Assembly: GCA_014872805.1 (NCBI GenBank) | Contig: WKFN01000015.1 | Coordinates: 124,001-188,000 of the forward strand | Origin: Opacimonas sp014872805 | GTDB taxonomy: Bacteria > Pseudomonadota > Gammaproteobacteria > Enterobacterales > Alteromonadaceae | Direction of reading: 5' to 3' | DNA: 64,000 nt | In this document: piece by piece, positions 25,208-34,275 of the stretch | Layout: each line of letters starts with the position of its first letter | How positions within the stretch are numbered: the stretch's first letter is position 1 | Notes under the pieces: generated by a model | The model's input: the letters and a program-made list of their open reading frames with translations, nothing else | Database searches by the model: none | Told to the model about the DNA's origin: nothing | Program-made: the position numbers and the translations under genes

Positions 25208-25783
25208 ATGGACATGACAAACTCAACAGAGCAAGCCACATTTACCCGTATGCAAGACGGTACGAGAGACGACTGGATGAAAATCGCTACAGCGCATAAG
25301 GCCGATTTTCATAACACCGCCGACCGTTTCATTGATATGTTGCGTCAACTCGAAGGCATTACGCTCGGATTCAGTTGTGATCAATTGCAGCATGCATTGA
25401 TGACTGGAACACTTGCCCGCAGAGCTGGGGCAAGTGATGAAGAAATTGTCGTCGCTCTGTGTCATGACATTGCTAAAGTTATCAACGTGCCGAACCATGG
25501 CGCAATTGCTGCAGAAATGTTCAAACCCTATGTGAACGACGATCTTTATAATGTGCTCAAATATCATCAAGATTTTCAAGGTGAGCATTACTACGAATAC
25601 TTGGATGCACCTACTGATCTGCGCTTACAATACAAAGATGAACCTTGGTATGAGTTAGCTGTGAAATTAGTTGATGAGTGGGATGCAGAAGGGTTTGACC
25701 CGAATTTTGAAGTTGACTCGTTAGACAGCTTTATTCCGCTCATTCGTAAAGTGGTGCACGCAGAGCCTAAGGCGGTTGGTTAG
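25208..25783 (+). CDS. HD-domain protein, possible diiron oxygenase relative
   Basis: The 191-residue protein has metal-ligand candidates in the order H (QHALMTGTLARR), HD (VALCHDIAKV), H (PNHGAIAAEM), H (LKYHQDFQG) and D (DEWDAEGFDPN). This H-HD-H-H-D set suits a dinuclear HD site, as in phosphohydrolases and in the mixed-valent diiron oxygenases PhnZ and myo-inositol oxygenase; EHALxxGxLA-like and WDxxxFDPN-like stretches recall PhnZ relatives. Which chemistry it performs is open. No phosphonate genes are adjacent. AAAGGAC precedes the ATG. Its 3' end overlaps the convergent ligase gene by four bases. Confidence 0.75.
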   Translation: MDMTNSTEQATFTRMQDGTRDDWMKIATAHKADFHNTADRFIDMLRQLEGITLGFSCDQLQHALMTGTLARRAGASDEEIVVALCHDIAKVINVPNHGAIAAEMFKPYVNDDLYNVLKYHQDFQGEHYYEYLDAPTDLRLQYKDEPWYELAVKLVDEWDAEGFDPNFEVDSLDSFIPLIRKVVHAEPKAVG

Positions 25784-27372
25784 TTTAAGAAGCTTCGTCT
25801 GAAGCCCTCCAAAGTATCCGCTTCTTCTGCTGGCTTATCCCAGCGTATGCGATGAATGCGAGGAAAGCGCAAGGCAACACCAGATTTGTGCCGGTTTGAT
25901 TCATGAGCGCCATCAAATGCCACCTCAAATACCAGTGCTTTTTCGACTTCTTTTACTGGCCCAAAGCGCCCAATAGTATGCTTTCGCACCCATTTGTCGA
26001 GCTCTTTAAGCTCTGCATCGGTAAATCCAGAATAAGCTTTGCCAATGGGTAATAAACGCCTCTCGCCTGCTACGTCTGTCCAAACCCCAAAGGTAAAATC
26101 GGAGTAAAATGACGAACGCTTGCCATGCCCACGCTGGGCATACATGATCACGGCATCAACCAGTTTGGGATCGCGTTTGAATTTGTACCATGCACCTTTG
26201 GGTCGCCCTGGTGTATACATAGAATCGACTCGTTTAAGCATTAAGCCCTCGACTAAGCCATCATGCTTTAGGCAAGCTTGCTCTCTCTGTGAGTGAAGCA
26301 CTTCAACATCTTCGATCGTAAATGATTTGGATAACCGAACTCGCTCGTGTGACTCTGAGAATAAACGACGCAATAATAACTGGCGCTCCAGTAAAGTTGT
26401 CTGAGTCACCTCTTCCCCGTTGTGCTCCAATACATCATAAATGACTAACCCACATGGAATGTCAGATTGTAATTGACGCGAGGGTTTTTTCTTATTCAAG
26501 CGTTGCTGTAGTTGGTTAAACGTGCTGATATTACCTTGTAAATCAAACGCTAATAGCTCGGCGTCAAACACGCCATAGACCTCTAGCAACGGTAATACAT
26601 CGGGAAAGCTATGGCTAATATCATCACCAGTACGTGAAAACATGGCTTTGCCTTGCGGCTTGTTCACTATTTGAACGCGAATGCCATCGTATTTGTATTC
26701 TGCGATGTACTGGGATAAATTGATTTTTGCAATATCATCTGCAAGCAATGGGTGAGCAAGCATGACGGGGTGAAAGACGATTTTGTCGCGAATATCGGGC
26801 TTGTCAGCGTTACCCTCGAGCCATTCTAGCAATTCTTGATAAGGTGGGCTAAGGCCATGCCACAATTGTTCGATTTCGGCCACATCACAGTCGCCATATG
26901 CGGCTAACACCTGCTTGAGTCGCCGAGCCGACAAACCTACGCGCAGCCCCCCTGTACCCATTTTAATAAAACTCCACCGCATGGAAGGGCTAAAATTATT
27001 GAGACAGCGTACCAAAAATGCCTCGATATCGGCTTTTTTATGCGATCCCACATATTCAATCACATCAACAAAGGAAGGTACCACAAAATCATCATCGGGT
27101 AATGATGGCCACAAATGCGCTATCGTCTCACTCATTTCCCCAATGTAGTCGTAGCTTAGTGTAAATAAGGTTTCATCTACGCGTTCGAGCATGAGCTGTT
27201 TGATCGTATTGCGTTTGAAAAATTTGAAGTGAAGGTCTCCTGAGAGCATGGCAATGACATAACCGCGCTCAGGATCAGGAGCTTGTGTGAGATACTCACG
27301 CAACAGTCGCGACTTGGCTTTGTGACTTTGCGTAAAATACAACGCATCAAATAGTTCAGCCACGCGCCTCAT
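25780..27372 (-). CDS. ATP-dependent DNA ligase of the bacterial ligase-associated repair set
   Basis: The 530-residue protein has an N-terminal DNA-binding domain (about 1-205), a nucleotidyltransferase domain with active-site Lys227 in AEYKYDGIR, MFSRTGDDIS and VEGLMLKR, and an OB domain containing WYKFKR and VFEVAFDGAH near the end. It is the PP_1105-type ligase (TIGR04120 family), not LigC/LigD, as it has no polymerase or phosphoesterase fusion. It would seal nicks using ATP alongside the essential NAD-dependent LigA. Its ATG overlaps the exonuclease stop by four bases (ATGA), a sign of coupled translation. Confidence 0.92.
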   Translation of the reverse strand: MRRVAELFDALYFTQSHKAKSRLLREYLTQAPDPERGYVIAMLSGDLHFKFFKRNTIKQLMLERVDETLFTLSYDYIGEMSETIAHLWPSLPDDDFVVPSFVDVIEYVGSHKKADIEAFLVRCLNNFSPSMRWSFIKMGTGGLRVGLSARRLKQVLAAYGDCDVAEIEQLWHGLSPPYQELLEWLEGNADKPDIRDKIVFHPVMLAHPLLADDIAKINLSQYIAEYKYDGIRVQIVNKPQGKAMFSRTGDDISHSFPDVLPLLEVYGVFDAELLAFDLQGNISTFNQLQQRLNKKKPSRQLQSDIPCGLVIYDVLEHNGEEVTQTTLLERQLLLRRLFSESHERVRLSKSFTIEDVEVLHSQREQACLKHDGLVEGLMLKRVDSMYTPGRPKGAWYKFKRDPKLVDAVIMYAQRGHGKRSSFYSDFTFGVWTDVAGERRLLPIGKAYSGFTDAELKELDKWVRKHTIGRFGPVKEVEKALVFEVAFDGAHESNRHKSGVALRFPRIHRIRWDKPAEEADTLEGFRRSFLN

Positions 27373-28403
27373 GACTCGCTATCCTCATCATAACCAATTA
27401 ACCTGAGCGCGCGAGCAGTATAACCGAGTTGTTCACAAGCATGAATAAGTGCGTCTTCACGTCCATGGGTTACCCAGACTTCACTGGGATTGACTTCTTG
27501 AATCGAGTCTAATAATTCTTGCCAATCGCAGTGGTCAGAGATGACCAGTGGCAGTTCTACGTTTTTTTGTTTGGCACGAGCTCGTACCTGCATCCAGCCC
27601 GATGCACCGACAGTCAGTACATCGGGTAGGCATCTTGACCAGCGGTCGTGAAGAGCAGAAGGGGGGGCTAGGACAATTTGACCCCGGAGTGTGTGCTTAT
27701 CTGCCACTTCCGTGACCGGAATAATCTGGCCAAAATCAAAGCCATACTTGCGATATAACTCAATCAATTTAATCATAGCGCCATGCACATAAATTGGCGC
27801 TTGATAGCCAGCGGCGCGTAAGCCAAGCAGAACACGCTGGCATTTACCCAATGCATACACACCAATCAAATGGCAACGTTCGGGAAAGCGATCAAGCGAG
27901 GTGAGTAGTCTGTCGATTTGTGATGAGAGTGTTGGATGTTTAAATACTGGTAATGCAAATGTGGCTTCAGAAATAAATACATCGCATGGTATTGCTGTGA
28001 ATGACACACAAGAGGGGTCGGGTGTGCGTTTGTAGTCGCCAGTAATCACCACGCGGGCATCGCGATACTCAAGCAAAACTTGCGCCGAGCCCAAAATATG
28101 ACCTGCTGGATGAAACGTCAGATAAACAGGTTCAACGACACCTATATTGATGCGTTGTTCATATTCTAAAGCTCGGGTTGTGGTCGCGTGGGCATCACCG
28201 TAACGAATACGCATAATGTCTAACGTGGGCGGCGTTGCCCAAACGGTCCCATGACCACCGCGTGCGTGGTCAGCATGGCCATGGGTGACAATCACACGAG
28301 TATGCGGTTGCATTGCATCAATGTATGCGTCAGCTGGCACGCAATAGAGGCCTTCTTTATGTGGCTCTAGCCAAGTATCGGGATGGTTAGTAATCGTTAG
28401 CAT
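27369..28403 (-). CDS. Ligase-associated DNA damage response exonuclease (metallo-beta-lactamase / beta-CASP fold)
   Basis: The 344-residue protein has the metallo-beta-lactamase motif VTHGHADHARGG (HxHxDH, about residues 40-45), HPAGHILGSAQ, VITGDYKRTPDP and the later SDHCDW and VTHGRED motifs typical of the beta-CASP/SNM1 group. It matches the family of putative exonucleases found beside bacterial ATP-dependent ligases (TIGR04122). Processing of damaged DNA ends is the expected role. It is transcribed first, then the ligase, and is divergent from the sugar operon at 28.5 kb. Confidence 0.9.
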   Translation of the reverse strand: MLTITNHPDTWLEPHKEGLYCVPADAYIDAMQPHTRVIVTHGHADHARGGHGTVWATPPTLDIMRIRYGDAHATTTRALEYEQRINIGVVEPVYLTFHPAGHILGSAQVLLEYRDARVVITGDYKRTPDPSCVSFTAIPCDVFISEATFALPVFKHPTLSSQIDRLLTSLDRFPERCHLIGVYALGKCQRVLLGLRAAGYQAPIYVHGAMIKLIELYRKYGFDFGQIIPVTEVADKHTLRGQIVLAPPSALHDRWSRCLPDVLTVGASGWMQVRARAKQKNVELPLVISDHCDWQELLDSIQEVNPSEVWVTHGREDALIHACEQLGYTARALRLIGYDEDSES

Positions 28404-28451
28404 AATTATGCATACGTTTGTTTGTGGTAGAGGTTTGAAAAGTTGTTAAAA

Positions 28452-28488
28452 TTCAACTTAATTAATTAAGTTAATATAGTGTTAACAC
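28452..28488 (+). promoter_or_regulatory. Promoter/operator region of the sugar symporter-glucosidase operon
   Basis: A possible promoter is TTCAAC (28452-28457), 17 bases, TATAGT (28475-28480). An 18-bp perfect palindrome AACTTAATTAATTAAGTT (28455-28472) covers the -35 and spacer, and a second palindrome GTGTTAACAC (28479-28488) abuts the -10. This arrangement suits repression of the downstream operon. The repressor is not encoded in the window as far as I can tell. Confidence 0.45.
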
Positions 28489-28545
28489 ACATTATCATGT
28501 TATTATCGCGGACTGAAAATAATAAGCGACATCAGGAGCACTAGG

Positions 28546-29949
28546 ATGACCGATCGCAAAGCGGATACCGCACCATTATCGTTTAAAGAAAAGGCTGGCT
28601 ACGGCTTAGGCGATATGGCCTCGAACTTTTATTTGGGCTTTTTTGGCCTATATCTTTTGTACTATTACACAGACGTTTATGGTCTCGCACCGGCAGCGGT
28701 TGCTACCATGATGTTGATTTCAAAAATCATCGATGCAGTGACAGACCCAGGCATGGGGTTAATTGCTGACCGTACGAATTCGCGCTTTGGTAAGTACCGT
28801 CCATATCTGTTATACATGGCGATCCCTTACGGTATTTTAGGGGTAGCGATTTTCTATGGCCCTGAACTATCGGATACCGGTAAACTCATTTATGCGTATG
28901 TGACCTACATTGGCGTCATGCTTATCTATACCGCGATCAACGTCCCTTACTCTGGTTTATTAGCGGTCATCTCTCCAGTCGCAGAAGAGCGGACTAAAGC
29001 CACCACTTATCGCTTCATCTTTGCTAGTGGTGGTACTTTGCTGGTCGCAATGTTCGCGACCCCATTGGTGAATATGCTTGGCGGTGGCGATGACGTGTTT
29101 GGTTTTAGAATGACCATCATCTTATTCGCCATCTTGTCTATGTTGTTCTTCTGGACGACGTTTGCCACAACCAAAGAGCGCATCGAGCTTCCAAAACATA
29201 AAACCAAGCCAATGGAAGATATGAAAGAGCTGATCAAAAACATCTCATGGGTGATTTTGGCACTAGTGTGTATTGTGTTGCTAGTGGCTTATGTGACGCG
29301 CGTTGCGACCGTCATTTATTACGTCAAATATTATCAAGGCCACAGCAGTGAAGCCTTTATTTGGATATTTGACCGCGTCGCTGTGTTCTCCTCGATTGCT
29401 TTGCTCGGCCAATTGATTGGTGCGATGTGTACGCCTTGGTTTACTAAGCGTTACTCAAAGCACATGCTTGTATTATGGTCATCTGTGGCACACGCTGGTT
29501 TCTTGGTCTTGAGCTATATGGTGCCAGCTGAGAGCTATTGGTTAGCTGTGTTCTTACACACTTGTGGTCTATTTACCTTTGGTTTAACCATTACGTTATT
29601 GTTTGCGATGTTTACTGACTGTGCTGAATACGGTGAGTGGTTAACCGGTTCACGCGCTTCAGGGCTCACAGTTTCCGCGTCTATGTTCGCGCTGAAGTTT
29701 GGTTCTGCTATTGGTGGCGCTTTGCCAGGCTTTATCTTAGCGGCGGTGGGTTTTGTGGCCAATACTGAATTGACCGAGTCAGCGATGAACGGGATCCATT
29801 GGATGACCACATTATTACCTGCTGTCTTGTTTATCGCCGGTGGTCTCTTGATGATATTTTACAAACTCGATAAGACATTGCTTGATAAAATTGAAATTGA
29901 TCTACTAGAGCGCCGTGAAAAAGGCAATTTTAACTCACAATCTAATTAA
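28546..29949 (+). CDS. GPH-family glycoside:cation symporter (MFS)
   Basis: The 467-residue membrane protein has about twelve hydrophobic helices. It carries the GPH signatures GYGLGDMASNFYLGFFGLYLL at the N-terminus and DAVTDPGMGLIADRTNSRFGKYRPYLL (quoted only as landmarks: DAVTDPGMG, RFGKYRP). This family, with MelB and XylP, moves sugars with Na+ or H+. CAGGAG precedes the ATG. The alpha-glucosidase gene follows by 13 bases, so the likely substrate is an alpha-glucoside such as maltose, isomaltose or sucrose. Confidence 0.9.
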   Translation: MTDRKADTAPLSFKEKAGYGLGDMASNFYLGFFGLYLLYYYTDVYGLAPAAVATMMLISKIIDAVTDPGMGLIADRTNSRFGKYRPYLLYMAIPYGILGVAIFYGPELSDTGKLIYAYVTYIGVMLIYTAINVPYSGLLAVISPVAEERTKATTYRFIFASGGTLLVAMFATPLVNMLGGGDDVFGFRMTIILFAILSMLFFWTTFATTKERIELPKHKTKPMEDMKELIKNISWVILALVCIVLLVAYVTRVATVIYYVKYYQGHSSEAFIWIFDRVAVFSSIALLGQLIGAMCTPWFTKRYSKHMLVLWSSVAHAGFLVLSYMVPAESYWLAVFLHTCGLFTFGLTITLLFAMFTDCAEYGEWLTGSRASGLTVSASMFALKFGSAIGGALPGFILAAVGFVANTELTESAMNGIHWMTTLLPAVLFIAGGLLMIFYKLDKTLLDKIEIDLLERREKGNFNSQSN

Positions 29950-29962
29950 TCTAAGGAAAATA

Positions 29963-31651
29963 ATGCAAGTCATCAGTGATGCCGCCTCGCGAAGCCATAT
30001 CCAAAAGTGGTGGAAAGAGCAAATTGTCTATCAAATCTATCCGCGCAGTTTTAAAGACTCAAACGGTGATGGCGTAGGCGATTTACGTGGCATCATTGAT
30101 AAGCTGGATTACATCAAAAGCTTGGGCGTGACATCAGTGTGGATCAATCCCATCTACGCCTCCCCCAATGATGATAATGGCTATGACATTAGCGATTATC
30201 GCGCGATTATGCCCGAGTTTGGTACGATGGAGGATTTTGATGAACTCCTTGAAGGCTTGCACGCACGTGGCATCAAATTCATCATGGATTTGGTGGTCAA
30301 TCACACCTCAGACGAACACGAATGGTTTAAACAGGCGCGTTCATCGCGTGATAATCCATATCGCGATTATTACCACTGGTGGCCAGCAGAAAAAGGCAAG
30401 CCAAACTGGCGCTGGAGCTATTTTGACGAGCGCGGCGATGCGTGGAAATACGACGAGCAAACCGACTCGTACTACTTGCATTACTTCGCGGTTAAACAGC
30501 CTGATTTGAACTGGGAAAATCCCAAAGTTCGTCAAGAAGTGTATGACATCATGCATTTTTGGGCGAAAAAGGGGGTAGATGGATTTCGTTTAGATGCATT
30601 CCAGTTTGTGTCTAAAGACACTGATTTTCCAAAGTTGCCAGACGAGTACATGGAAGGTAAACAGCACATCATCAAATACCACGGCATGGGACCGAACATT
30701 CATCCTTACTTGCGCGAGATGTATGAAGAAGTTTTATCGCAATACGATGTGTTTGCAGTCAGTGAGGGCGCAGGGTCGTCTTTCCAAGATGCCCATGATT
30801 TGGTGGATACTCACCGCAAAGAGTTACAGATTGCTTATCATTTTGAAGGTGCTGAGCTTGGCAAAAATGTTGACAATCCTCATACAACAACACAATTCAA
30901 AGAATTGTATAGTGCATGGGATGCATCCTTCTCATCGGATGGCTGGTTGTCTATTTTTTTGGCCAATCACGATATGTCGCGTATGGTGTCGCGTTGGGGC
31001 AATGATTCAGACGCGTATCGAGAGTTATCGACCAAATGTTTGAATACCTTCTTGCTTACGATGCGAGGGACACCGTTTACGTATTTTGGTGATGAGCTAG
31101 GCATGACCAATATTCGTTTTCAGACCATAGAAGAATATAAAGACATTGATGCGATCAATGGGTACAAAAAAGCCCAAGCTGATGGTGCTGATATGGATAC
31201 CTTCATGCGCAATTTAATTGAGTATAGCCGTGATAATAGCCGCACACCGATGCACTGGGATGCATCAACTCAAGCGGGCTTTACCACAGGAGAGCCATGG
31301 ATTAACGTGCATGAAAACCATGCAGTGATTAATGTTGAAGCACAAGAAGCCGATCCACTTTCACCACTGAACCATTTCCGTGCATTAACGGCCTTGCGTC
31401 AACAGCACAAAGTATTGGTGTATGGTGATTATGAACTCTTACTTGCTGAGCATGAGGACATCTATGCATATCAGCGCTGCTATCAAGGAAAGTCGATGTT
31501 GGTGTTGATGAATTTCTCAGCGAACACGCATACAGTGAGTGTGGCTGAATTGCCGTCGCATACTAATGTGCTTGTGAATAACACGACTGACTTCGTGATA
31601 GAAGGTGAGCAAATTACCTTGACGCCATATCAGGCGGTGGTGTTAGGTTAG
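29963..31651 (+). CDS. GH13 alpha-glucosidase (oligo-1,6-glucosidase-like)
   Basis: I chose ATG 29963 (MQVISDAASRSHIQKWW) with TAAGGAAAA upstream; an earlier ATG at 29915 overlaps the symporter gene. The 562-residue protein has the GH13 regions DLVVNHTSDEHEWF, GVDGFRLDAF (nucleophile Asp), VSEGAG (acid/base Glu) and FLANHDMSR (transition-state Asp), and opens with VYQIYPRSFKDSNGDGVGDL. No signal peptide is visible, so it probably acts in the cytoplasm on imported alpha-glucosides. Linkage specificity is not assigned. It ends the two-gene operon, with a terminator right after. Confidence 0.92.
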   Translation: MQVISDAASRSHIQKWWKEQIVYQIYPRSFKDSNGDGVGDLRGIIDKLDYIKSLGVTSVWINPIYASPNDDNGYDISDYRAIMPEFGTMEDFDELLEGLHARGIKFIMDLVVNHTSDEHEWFKQARSSRDNPYRDYYHWWPAEKGKPNWRWSYFDERGDAWKYDEQTDSYYLHYFAVKQPDLNWENPKVRQEVYDIMHFWAKKGVDGFRLDAFQFVSKDTDFPKLPDEYMEGKQHIIKYHGMGPNIHPYLREMYEEVLSQYDVFAVSEGAGSSFQDAHDLVDTHRKELQIAYHFEGAELGKNVDNPHTTTQFKELYSAWDASFSSDGWLSIFLANHDMSRMVSRWGNDSDAYRELSTKCLNTFLLTMRGTPFTYFGDELGMTNIRFQTIEEYKDIDAINGYKKAQADGADMDTFMRNLIEYSRDNSRTPMHWDASTQAGFTTGEPWINVHENHAVINVEAQEADPLSPLNHFRALTALRQQHKVLVYGDYELLLAEHEDIYAYQRCYQGKSMLVLMNFSANTHTVSVAELPSHTNVLVNNTTDFVIEGEQITLTPYQAVVLG

Positions 31652-31659
31652 ATTGGTGG

Positions 31660-31683
31660 AGGGGACGTTATGTCCCCTTTTTT
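31660..31683 (+). terminator. Rho-independent terminator after the alpha-glucosidase gene
   Basis: AGGGGAC (31660-31666) pairs with GTCCCCT (31672-31678) around a five-base loop and is followed by T to 31683. It separates the sugar operon from the helicase gene 18 bases later. Confidence 0.85.
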
Positions 31684-31701
31684 AGCGTAAACCCTTTTGC
31701 T

Positions 31702-34182
31702 ATGTTTGCACGTATTACAAACATGCAAAATACTCAACTCCCAAGACGACTTCAAGACTGGTTTTCCAGCAAAGACTGGGCGATTCGCGACTATCAAGCC
31801 CACATGCTCAAGCAAGCGCGTGACAACCGTTCTACCTTATTGGTCGCTCCCACTGGTGCGGGTAAGACCCTGTCTGGTTTTTTACCGACTCTGTGCGAAC
31901 TCATTGAGGCACCGATTCAGGGCTTGCACACTCTATATATTTCACCATTGAAGGCGCTCACGCATGACATTCAACGCAACTTATTAGCGCCCATTGAAGC
32001 AATGGGCGTGGATATTAGTGTTGAAACACGCACCGGAGATACGCCAAGTCATAAGCGTCAACGTCAGCGCAAGAAACCGCCCAATATATTACTCACAACT
32101 CCTGAATCCTTGATGTTGTTGCTGTCCTATGCCGATGCAAAACAGATGTTTCGCCACTTGCGCACGGTGATCATTGACGAAGCGCATTCACTTGCAGCAA
32201 ACAAACGCGGCGATTTTACAACGCTTGCGTTGGCCAGATTATCTGCACTGAAACCAGATTATCGTCGTGTTGGGCTTTCTGCGACGGTGGCAGAAGCCGA
32301 AGTGTTAGCGGCTTGGCTTGGGCCAAGTGGTGAGCCAGTGGATGTGCATCGCGTGGCCAATGTGGTGAAACCACAGGTCAAATTAATGCACACGACCGCT
32401 GATATTCCGTACGGCGGGCACATGGCTACATATGCGGTGGCCGACATTTATCGAGAAATCAGCCAAGCCAACACATCGTTAGTGTTCGTGAATACGCGAG
32501 CTCAAGCGGAGCTGATTTTTCAATCTTTGTGGGAAATTAACAAGCTAGGGTTACCTATCGCGATATACCATGGTGCGTTGGCCAAAGAACAACGTCATAA
32601 AGTCGAAAATATGATGGGGCAGGGGCTGATTCGTTCAGTGGTGTGTACCTCAGCCTTGGAGCTTGGCATCGATTGGGGCAATGTGGATTTGGTCTTGCAG
32701 GTTGGCGCACCCAAAGGGGTTGCTCGTTTATTGCAACGCATTGGTCGATCCAATCATACGTTAGATGAACCAAGTAAAGCGTTATTAGTACCTGGCAATC
32801 GATTTGAAGCGCTGGAGGCATTGAGTGCGATAAATGCAATTGAACACAATCAGATGGATCATGAGCCATATCATGAGGGCGCGTTGGACATCATCCCGCA
32901 GTTTATCATGAACTGCGCCATTGCTGGCCCCGTTGCTCCTGAGGAAATCTACCAGCAGGTATTACTAGCGACACCGTATGGTGGCTTAGAACGTCACACC
33001 TTCATGCAACTATGGCAATTCACGATTGACGGCGGTTATGCCCTGAGTCATTACGATCGCTATCATCGGCTGGAAAAGCGCGAGGATGGATTATTTGAGC
33101 CAGCGTCAAAGCGTGTCACGTTAAGACATCGACAAAATATTGGCACCATCGTCGAGGCGGGGCGTTTGAAAGTTAAACGCTTGCGTCGTGCGCATACCGG
33201 CAAAATCATCGGTGAGATCGAGGAGTATTTTGCCCAACAACTCGTGCCAGGTGATACCTTTTTATTTGCGGGAGAATGCTTGGTATTCGATACCATCAAA
33301 GACATGTGTGTAGAGGCTTATCCGGGCAAAGGCAAGGAGCCCAAAATTCCGAGTTTTGTGGGTGGGCAAATGCCGTTGTCGAGTTTTTTGGCCGATGCGG
33401 TGAGGTTGCTATTAGCTGAGCCGCATCGCTGGGTTGATTTACCCATACAAGTTAGGGAATGGTTGGATTTACAAGCGGAGTTTTCGGCAATTCCACAGCT
33501 AGGCAAAATCATGATCGAACATTTTCCTTACCGCCAAGCCAAGTACACTTTGATTTATACGTTTGAGGGGCGCAAAGCCAATCAAGCGTTAGGCATGCTC
33601 ATTACTAAGCGCATGGAAAAACTCAAACTTCAACCGCTGAGTTTCAGTATTAATGACTACGGATTGTCTATTTGTTCATTGAAAGTGATTGATGAGGCGC
33701 AAATTTTATCTTTGTTTCATCCAGATATTTTGGGAGACGAACTGGCCGATTGGATGCTTTCCTCGCCGATGCTCAAACGCTCGTTTCGCCATGTAGCCAT
33801 GGTCAGTGGGCTGGCTGAACAAAATCATCATGCCACGCGCAAAACGATGAAGCAGGTCACATTTTCGACCGATTTGATTTATGACACGCTGCGCGAGCAC
33901 GATCCAGATCATATTTTGTTAAAAGTCACGCAGCAAGACGCTGAAAGAGAACTACTAGATTTACAGCGTTTAACCGATTTACTCATCCGGTATGTGGGTA
34001 AAATTGATTTTATTGAGTTGCCAAAAGTCTCTCCGATGGCTATTCCAATTGTGCTCAATGTTCGAGCGGAGATCATCAAAGGTTCAGGCCGAGAGGCCTT
34101 GCTAGAACACGCTATCTTATATGATGAAGCAGAGTCTATGTTAGCAGAAGTGCGAGAAATGCTAGCCAATACCTCGTTATGA
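31702..34182 (+). CDS. Ligase-associated DEXH-box DNA helicase (Lhr-Core type)
   Basis: The protein (826 residues from ATG 31702, 819 from ATG 31723) has Walker A APTGAGKT near residue 50, the DEAH box IIDEAHSL near 158, motif III LSATVAE, SALELGIDWG and QRIGRSNH. A winged helix and the Lhr core follow (IPSFVGGQMPLSS, FEGRKANQALGMLI, NDYGLSICS). It belongs to the ligase-associated helicase family (TIGR04121). Neither start has a clear Shine-Dalgarno; MQNTQLPRRLQDWF at 31723 may fit the family better. It is separated from the exonuclease and ligase genes by the sugar operon. Confidence 0.92.
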   Translation: MFARITNMQNTQLPRRLQDWFSSKDWAIRDYQAHMLKQARDNRSTLLVAPTGAGKTLSGFLPTLCELIEAPIQGLHTLYISPLKALTHDIQRNLLAPIEAMGVDISVETRTGDTPSHKRQRQRKKPPNILLTTPESLMLLLSYADAKQMFRHLRTVIIDEAHSLAANKRGDFTTLALARLSALKPDYRRVGLSATVAEAEVLAAWLGPSGEPVDVHRVANVVKPQVKLMHTTADIPYGGHMATYAVADIYREISQANTSLVFVNTRAQAELIFQSLWEINKLGLPIAIYHGALAKEQRHKVENMMGQGLIRSVVCTSALELGIDWGNVDLVLQVGAPKGVARLLQRIGRSNHTLDEPSKALLVPGNRFEALEALSAINAIEHNQMDHEPYHEGALDIIPQFIMNCAIAGPVAPEEIYQQVLLATPYGGLERHTFMQLWQFTIDGGYALSHYDRYHRLEKREDGLFEPASKRVTLRHRQNIGTIVEAGRLKVKRLRRAHTGKIIGEIEEYFAQQLVPGDTFLFAGECLVFDTIKDMCVEAYPGKGKEPKIPSFVGGQMPLSSFLADAVRLLLAEPHRWVDLPIQVREWLDLQAEFSAIPQLGKIMIEHFPYRQAKYTLIYTFEGRKANQALGMLITKRMEKLKLQPLSFSINDYGLSICSLKVIDEAQILSLFHPDILGDELADWMLSSPMLKRSFRHVAMVSGLAEQNHHATRKTMKQVTFSTDLIYDTLREHDPDHILLKVTQQDAERELLDLQRLTDLLIRYVGKIDFIELPKVSPMAIPIVLNVRAEIIKGSGREALLEHAILYDEAESMLAEVREMLANTSL

Positions 34183-34275
34183 TCCCGGTATATTTAGGTT
34201 AAATAGGTTATAAGATATGCGTTGCATCCTCATTCAGATCCTCTACAATCCGAACAATTATTATTAGACCAAGGT

